This document shows, piece by piece, positions 58,301 through 64,000 of a stretch of DNA of 64,000 nt (the stretch's first letter is position 1; the number at the start of each line of letters is the position of its first letter). The stretch is taken from NCBI RefSeq assembly GCF_018143015.1, contig NC_054742.1, positions 14,305,632-14,369,631 of the forward strand, in the 5' to 3' direction. Both the position numbers and the translations under genes were made by a program. Below the pieces are notes generated by a model, which made no database searches, had not been told where the DNA came from, and was given only the letters and a program-made list of their open reading frames with translations. This stretch comes from Lytechinus variegatus (Eukaryota > Echinodermata > Echinoidea > Temnopleuroida > Toxopneustidae).

Positions 58301-61300
58301 CCATAAATTGGCAAAATATGGAAAAGGGGTGATTGACTTTAGCAAACCCCGTAGGGGATAGACTTTGCTGTGCCAGACTTACCTGATAGAAGAAAATCTA
58401 TTTTGTCATCCCCGAGTGCTTACAAAACAATTAAATCGGTTAAACTGCAAAGGGGAAACGGCTTTTGCCTCAATGGGGCTAAAAATTGTGCGAATTTTTC
58501 AAGAAATGAGCAAAATACAAAAAGGGGTTTCGTGACTGCGGAAGACCCCTGAAATGGTAGGACTTGCTGTACCATTATTTCTTTATATATAACTGATAGA
58601 GAAAAGCCTGCTCTTTTGCCTCCAAGTGATTTCAAGACAATAAAAGTGTTTTTCTTTGTAGCAAAACACCGCTTTGTCACATTGGGGGCTCCAAAAAGCA
58701 CGATATTTTTAATAGTTGAGCTACGGATAAGGGTGGTAACTTTGACAAGCTATTGTGGGGCTATGCTGTTATGTTCTTGAACGTAATTGAGAGCAATGCA
58801 TCCTCTAACTTTTTCTAAGAGATTTCATTGACATAAAAGTTACTTTAATATGCAGAAAAAGCCCTTTGTTCACACATCAATTTATCACCTTTCTATCGCT
58901 ATACGTCATTGTATTTACGCGTGTTAGTCACACCAACAAAGGCGAGGCTAGACCGATTTAATGTATTGTACTATCTTCAAAGGCATGCCAGCGATCGCGT
59001 TGTAGTCGATATAAAAGAATGACTGGGACACGGAGGTTGGTTTTTTGGTCTCACTTTGTTGCAATATCGCATAATACATTCGGATGTATTTGCGCTAAAT
59101 CTAAGCAAGTTAAGACATTAATACTGTTATGAAGCATATCAATTTTCACGTTGATATATCCCCTTTCTTGTTGAATGCTGATATTTTGCATTAGTTGTTG
59201 ATGCTAATGATAAAACAAAGATTTCAACGCACATGCAATATTTATGACCGAAAACATGGAAATTTTGACATAATTTCTCACATTTTTCGAAAAATATGAA
59301 CCGGACAGTCCCGGAAACGATTGCAGTCGATTTATGATATCTTAATCATAGTTAATTGCGTATTCATTTCAAGATTTTTTCATTATCTGTACAAAAATAT
59401 TAAAGATTAGGCATATCAAATAATTTTGGCAGCCATCTTGGATTTATGCAAATTAGATCCCTTTCCCCTATTCGGAAAGATTGGGACTTTTATGTTGTAC
59501 TAGAGACCTCAAAGAAATGTATTGTGTTGCAATTTGTTCCAAGTTTGGTCAAAATTTGGGCTAAAATGACTGGGCTATATGTGCCATGTATGCTGCCTAA
59601 GCATTGATGGCTCATTGTTCCATGTATCAAAAGTTTGAAATGCCTTGGCCTAGAGGTTTTCAGGCCTTGGCCTTGGGTTTCCATGCCTTGGCCTCGGGCT
59701 TGGGTATTGAAGCCTTGGCCTTGGGTATTAAAGCCTTGGCCTTGGAGGTTTATGCCTTGACTACAACACTGCAAGGTACACTTACTACACTAGTACTTCT
59801 AACTAAGCCTAATGTGAGAAGGGCTTATTTTTCGGCCCTCCTACACAGACGGAAGACTTAGCCTTGAAGACCCCATGATGATATTTTTTTTAATATTTTG
59901 ACATGTACTTCTTCATCATGGAGCCTTGAACTGCCTCCCATACATGTATAAGAGACACATGTAAACAAAGATGGATTTCCCTAGAAAATCCATCGTTGGA
60001 AGGTAGAAATCACATAAATGTTAGTGATTTTATTTATTTTTACACCTTCATATGCCTAATGCGTATGAAGGTTTCAAAAATTGGTTAATAAAAAGGTGAA
60101 AAATTGAAGGTTTCTTTATACCAGACTGATCTCGTGTAGATCCCTCGATCTGTTTGTCAACAAAGCAAATACAATAGGTCTGAACCTTGAACCGCTTCGT
60201 TATGACATACTTTTGATTAGCAATGTTACAATTTAACAAATACTAAAATTTAATACGTGATTATAAATAATTATTATTCTATAATAATTATTTATAATCA
60301 TGTATTCAAACTGCAAACATACTGTCCAACATTCTTGCTATATGTACATTGAAGCTATTTCTTGATTCTTGTAGTCGTTCCCTCAATCTGTATAAAGTTA
60401 GGCTGTTGTCAACATGGCAGAGCAAAGGCCAAGAGCCAAGCAAATGAATATTCTGGATTCATTTAAAAGGGCTGAAAAGTTTCAGAGAAGCTAGAGTTGA
60501 CTTTCTGTCAGGTTTACATCCTTAGTGTCATATTTTCTGATTGCAGGTAAAGCTGTTGAGGATCATCTTCAAGGAAAGAAACATCAACGTCTGATTGCAA
60601 TCCAGGCTTCAAGACAAAAGCAAGCAGAATGTAGTATATTTGTTGGGGGACTTACCAAGCTTGTCTCTGAATTAGAGCTCACAGATTACTTCTCCAAATT
60701 TGGCCCTGTTGCTCAGGTCATTGTAGACAAGGATAAGGTGAGATTAATACCATGGTGAAACTTTATGCTTTCTTCAGTCCACCAATTTTTATACCACAAA
60801 ATGTTGGTATATTCGATTTTGATTGATCATGCTCATCAATGATAACTGAAATAATACACATTACAATGGGCAATAGTTAGAATAAAAAATATTCTCTAAA
60901 GTTATTAAAGAATGTTGAATAATCCAGCCCTCTGATTGGTCTAAAGTGATGTTATGTATTCGACCAAGTCTACAAAATAAATAAAGGAAACAGGCATATT
61001 TAAAGGAGAATGAAACCTTTGGAACAAGATAGCTTGTGTGAAAACAGAAAAATCAAAGAAACAGATAAAAATAGTTTGAGAAAAATCTTACAAATAATAA
61101 GAAGGTTATGAGCATTTGAATATTGTGATCACTAATGCTATGGAGATTCTCAAATTCGCAATGCAACAAAGATGTGTGATGTCACTTGTGAACAACTCTC
61201 CCCATTACTTTACAATATATTTCACTTAAATTGCCTCTTTTATCACATCTATCTGTAGATCATGTGTTCTTTCTATAGGAGGGCATGTAATACAGATTTT

Positions 61301-64000
61301 TAAAGAATACATCACGGATAAAGAGGCAAAAAGAGACATTTTGCGGGGGTATTTTATAGTCCATCAAAGGGAAAGTTGTTCACCTGTGACATCACACATC
61401 CTTGTCGCATTGACAATTGGAGGACCTCCATGGCATTAGTGATTGCAATACTCAAATGCTCATAACTTATTATTTGTCTGATTTTTCTCAAACTTTTTTT
61501 GTTCTTATTCTTTGATTTTTCTGTTTCGACACAAGCCCACTTGTTCCAAAGGTTTCATCCCCCTTTAACAAGATTTATCCCCACTGCAACCTAATAACAG
61601 GTATAGTTTTGCTGAGATCCGCATTTGATTACGTGGAAAAGTTGCTTTGTTCAGTGATTGCAGATACCATAATATAATGCATTTCAATTGATTTTTTTAG
61701 ACAACTTGTGCATTAACATGCTTATTGCACGAGTGCAGGTAACAGAGATGACATACTGATGGAACAATACAGATTCTTGACTTCTGCTTGTTCTATCCCC
61801 AATATTTTCTTGAATATTCAGAAATAAAGACATTGTTGGAAAGAATCTAAAGCAAGAGAATTGTGAATTAGCATGATCAAGTTAGGGCTCGCAAAAAGTA
61901 AGGCCTAAGTAGACTGTGAAGTTATAGTTAGGTCTAACATTACCCTTAAAGTTAGGACTTATACTAATGTCACTCATGCCTAATTGGGTCAGCCTAGACT
62001 TAATGTTGCACTTTAGATCATACCCAGTGAACTATTTTGGAGATCTAGTATGATTATTAATTTGATTTATAAAAGATATATGGACTGGTTTGATATTAGA
62101 GATGGTTTTTCTTTTGACTCATGGGCACCACAACAGTCAGACCATGCCCATTGGGGAAAGCTCTTCGACATACTTGCATTGCAGTCTTCTTAACCCACTA
62201 AAAAAACATGCTGCTATCAAGTGGATAATACAGATATTATCCACCCGATAGTAACATTAGGACAGTCTGAAACACATGAGGTGGAGCCAAGTGTGTTTTG
62301 GACTGTTCTAAAGTTACAGAGGAAAGCTAATTCTTACGTCCAACCTCGTCACGTACATTATTCCAAAATGTTTAAGTGTATTGAATTCCAAATACTTGAA
62401 AAGTTTGAAACATCAAAGTCCATACATGTGTTAAGATCACAAGTTTTAACCTTGCTGGAAGTAGGGCCTGTGTAGATATTGACCACACAATTTGGAAGGT
62501 ATTTGCAGTTTGCATGTGAAGAAATTGCTGATTTCCCTGCAACAGACAGATGTGTGAATGCAGATCAATATATACAGAATTATGCCAGGTTTCCTGAGCA
62601 TTGCTCTCGATATTAACTGCTCTGTGGCCTTTTTGCTTGGGCTGGTCGTAGAAATAACAACCTTGAACTTAATGCTCCTATGTTTACTTTTCTAATCTCA
62701 CCAAAATGGCTACCAAGAGAAGGAGCCATTTGCATCTTCTTATCATGAGTTGCCTTATGATAGTTCTTGGAACAAATGTTTACATAGACATTTCTAACTT
62801 CATGGAATTTCATGTAAGATGACACTGCTTTCGGAAATCTCACCAACATATCCACTATTATTATTGTCAGTTGATCTTTTATCTTGTTAAGCACAGTGCT
62901 AAATGGTTAAAATATTAATGTTTTGCTTATAGCCTGGGGTGGTATTCTGAGATCCATTTTATCTCAGATAAAATAAAATATTTTATCTCCGTTAAAATCA
63001 GTGAGATAAAATACCCTTAAAATCTCTCCGAATTGGTATTCTGAGAACAATTTTATCTTCATTTTATCTCTGTAAGACACACCTATTTTTTTAATCAATA
63101 TCCAATTAGAAACGCGTTTTTATAGCTCTCTGATATCACTCAACCAATGGAAATCCATTCCGCTAGGAGGTGTGACAAAGAAGTGAGATTGCGTCAATTT
63201 ATTGACTTTACATACGCTTGCACAATACGTTTACGCGTCTTTCAGAGATTTCTTTTTAACAAAAATGACAATACTCTCATCTTTTTTCGATGTCTATTTC
63301 GCATCTTTTCAAGCATCGTTTCAAAGACAATATTAGTCAAGAAAAGTCTTATGAAATACTTCCTAATTGTACAGGAATAACTTTAAGGTGTTGCTCTCAA
63401 TGAATATATCATTTTTCTTCATTTTCATGTCAATATTTGGGGTTAATTCATGTAGAAATATTAATGAAATCAACATCGCGGAGATAAAATAGCCCCTACC
63501 CTTTTTTAAGTTTTTTTTATTTTTTCTTCAAAGTAAATTGGGCGCAAGCACATCATCCGCGTTGCAATGTCCAGATACGCGATGGGTATGTCTACGCTGC
63601 CACCGCTCTGTTGCGTATCATCATAGATACGCAAGATAAAATTTGTACTCAAGATAAAATTTTTGATTTTATCTGAGAGATAAAATGTCATCTCAGAATA
63701 CCAATTTCATTTTAAGAGATAGAATAAAATATTTTAAAGATAAAATGACCTCAGAATACCGCCCCAGGTTACCATTTTGATTTATTTTTCAGGGAAAGTA
63801 TGCCATTGTAGAGTTCAGTCAGAGAGATGATGCAGAGAGGGCATCAGAAGAAGAGAAACAGAAAATGAATGGAAAGAAGATCACAGTTAGACCTAGAGAA
63901 CATAAACCTTTAACTCTCAAAGGCAAGCAACAAACTTCTGCAGGGAAGAAAGCCAAGACTGCCAGAGATAAAGAGATGGAAAATATCTTGGAAGGACTCC
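55397..64000 (+). CDS. TUT1: Terminal uridylyltransferase 1 / Star-PAP (TUT1), N-terminal three coding exons, partial
   Basis: Nuclear non-canonical poly(A)/U polymerase; in vertebrates it uridylates U6 snRNA and polyadenylates selected mRNAs. Exons 55397-55475, 60547-60737 and 63793 to beyond the window, phases 1 then 0, giving 159 residues so far. Residues 17-39 form a C2-H2 finger (C17, C20, H33, H39, with x12 and x5 spacing) split by intron 1. SRQKQAECSIFVGGL starts an RRM: RNP2 is IFVGGL (57-62), RNP1 is GKYAIVEF (91-98), with YFSKFGPVAQVIVDKDK between. TVRPREHKP follows, as in human TUT1, then a Lys-rich linker. The nucleotidyltransferase domain must lie outside the window. Start ATG has A at -3 and G at +4. 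Introns of 5.1 and 3.1 kb are mostly transposable elements. Confidence 0.93.
55836..56290. repeat. Element with CCCCAWGTCTGCGCA-type ends, TUT1 intron 1
   Basis: GGCCCCAAGTCTGCGCAC at 55838 is matched by inverted GCGCAGACTTGGGAG and GCGCAGACATGGGGTAAC near 56255-56285, with another internal copy (CCCCATGTCTGCGCAC, 56032). Non-coding. Confidence 0.6.
56900..57212 (+). repeat. GTCTCACCTGC repeat family, 5'-truncated copy, TUT1 intron 1
   Basis: Carries the last two internal units and the end GCAGGTGAGACGGCCAGAGG, CCACTTGTTT. It is closely similar to 25980-26290. AGGTCAAAGGTCA lies at 56986-56998. Sense to TUT1. Confidence 0.85.
57374..59491. mobile_element. 2.1 kb DNA element with TA flanks and about 45-bp inverted ends, TUT1 intron 1
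   Basis: The left end AAAAGTCCCAG...CCGAATAGGGGAAAG, ending near CTAATTTGCATAAA, is inverted at 59445-59491. Taking AAAGTCCC as the tip, TA flanks both sides, as in Tc1/mariner-type insertions. The interior includes tandem diverged units (CGTATTTTGCCAATTTAT at about 57845 and 57911) and no transposase. Confidence 0.75.
59638..59762 (+). repeat. GCCTTGG minisatellite
   Basis: Six to seven diverged units of about 20-24 bases built on GCCTTGGCCTTGGG. Both strands show repetitive frames that I reject as proteins. Confidence 0.75.
60258..60300. repeat. 19-bp perfect AT-rich inverted repeat
   Basis: TGATTATAAATAATTATTA and its exact complement around a 5-base loop, about 250 bases before TUT1 exon 2. 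Confidence 0.85.
60999..61568. mobile_element. Palindromic MITE, TTTAAAGGRGRATGAAACC ends, TUT1 intron 2
   Basis: AAAGGAGAATGAAACCTTTG is inverted at 61545-61568. The pairing continues for tens of bases (AAAACAGAAAAATCAAAGAA against TTCTTTGATTTTTCTG), and further inner blocks such as GTGATGTCAC and TTGTCGCATTG also pair. It probably inserts at TTAA-like sites. Confidence 0.8.
61569..62937. other. TUT1 intron 2, remaining part
   Basis: Frames at 62221-62475 (+) and 62613-62894 (-) have no family resemblance. Nothing else to report. Confidence 0.45.
62938..63763. mobile_element. MITE with GGYGGTATTCTGAG ends next to TUT1 exon 3
   Basis: GGTGGTATTCTGAG at 62938 and CTCAGAATACCGCC ending at 63763 are inverted. 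CCTGG precedes and CCAGG follows. Subterminal parts are packed with GATAAAAT/ATTTTATC motifs in opposite orientation. Same family as 17167-17909 by its ends. It stops 29 bases before the 3' splice site of TUT1 exon 3 (63793). Confidence 0.85.

Noticed and set aside
59490-59861. Gly/Gln- or Ala/Leu-rich frames
   Set aside because: Products of the GCCTTGG minisatellite on each strand.
60414-60492. ATG frame just before TUT1 exon 2 (MAEQRPRAKQ...) as the TUT1 start
   Set aside because: It has no zinc-finger cysteines and stops before the exon. The frame at 55397 supplies CDIC with exact C2H2 spacing and the right phase.

Overview
The window is eukaryotic, intron-rich and AT-rich, from a marine deuterostome invertebrate. 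An echinoderm, probably a sea urchin, is the best guess. The reasons are the protein-level resemblance of the three host genes to their vertebrate counterparts, the LINE carrying a 2A-like peptide (a type reported from sea urchins), and the crowd of short inverted-repeat elements. The species itself cannot be proved from the sequence.

Three host genes can be read exon by exon with matching phases. ATRIP (18756-33067, +, 13 coding exons, 1040 residues) is the ATR partner of the replication checkpoint. NEMP (39722-55156, -, 8 coding exons, 407 residues) is a nuclear-envelope multipass protein of the NEMP1/TMEM194 family. TUT1 (from 55397, +, first three coding exons, cut by the window end) is the nuclear terminal uridylyltransferase/Star-PAP, seen here through its zinc finger and RRM. 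ATRIP and NEMP converge on each other's 3' ends (33-40 kb). NEMP and TUT1 are head to head with 240 bp between their start codons, so they probably share a bidirectional promoter.

The first 18.7 kb has no host gene I can recognise. It is a stack of transposable elements: a LINE fragment inside a DNA transposon inside a palindromic MITE (1-2090), a nearly whole but decayed CR1-like LINE with an N-terminal 2A-like motif (4094-7678), several hairpin elements (7.7-11.3 kb), a 4.2 kb composite whose inverted arms are tandem 26-bp satellites (11.9-16.1 kb), and a second satellite-armed inverted element made of 53-bp units (16757-18591) that ends 165 bp before the ATRIP start codon and contains a nested MITE.

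The introns carry further elements: a 2.3 kb Harbinger transposon with whole ends in NEMP intron 7, six copies of one repeat family rich in AGGTCA direct repeats and all in the sense orientation of their host gene, a 2.1 kb TA-flanked element in TUT1 intron 1, a large purine/pyrimidine inverted repeat in NEMP intron 1, and two MITEs pressed against splice sites. I saw no rRNA or tRNA gene, no CRISPR array, and no LTR or virus-like element.
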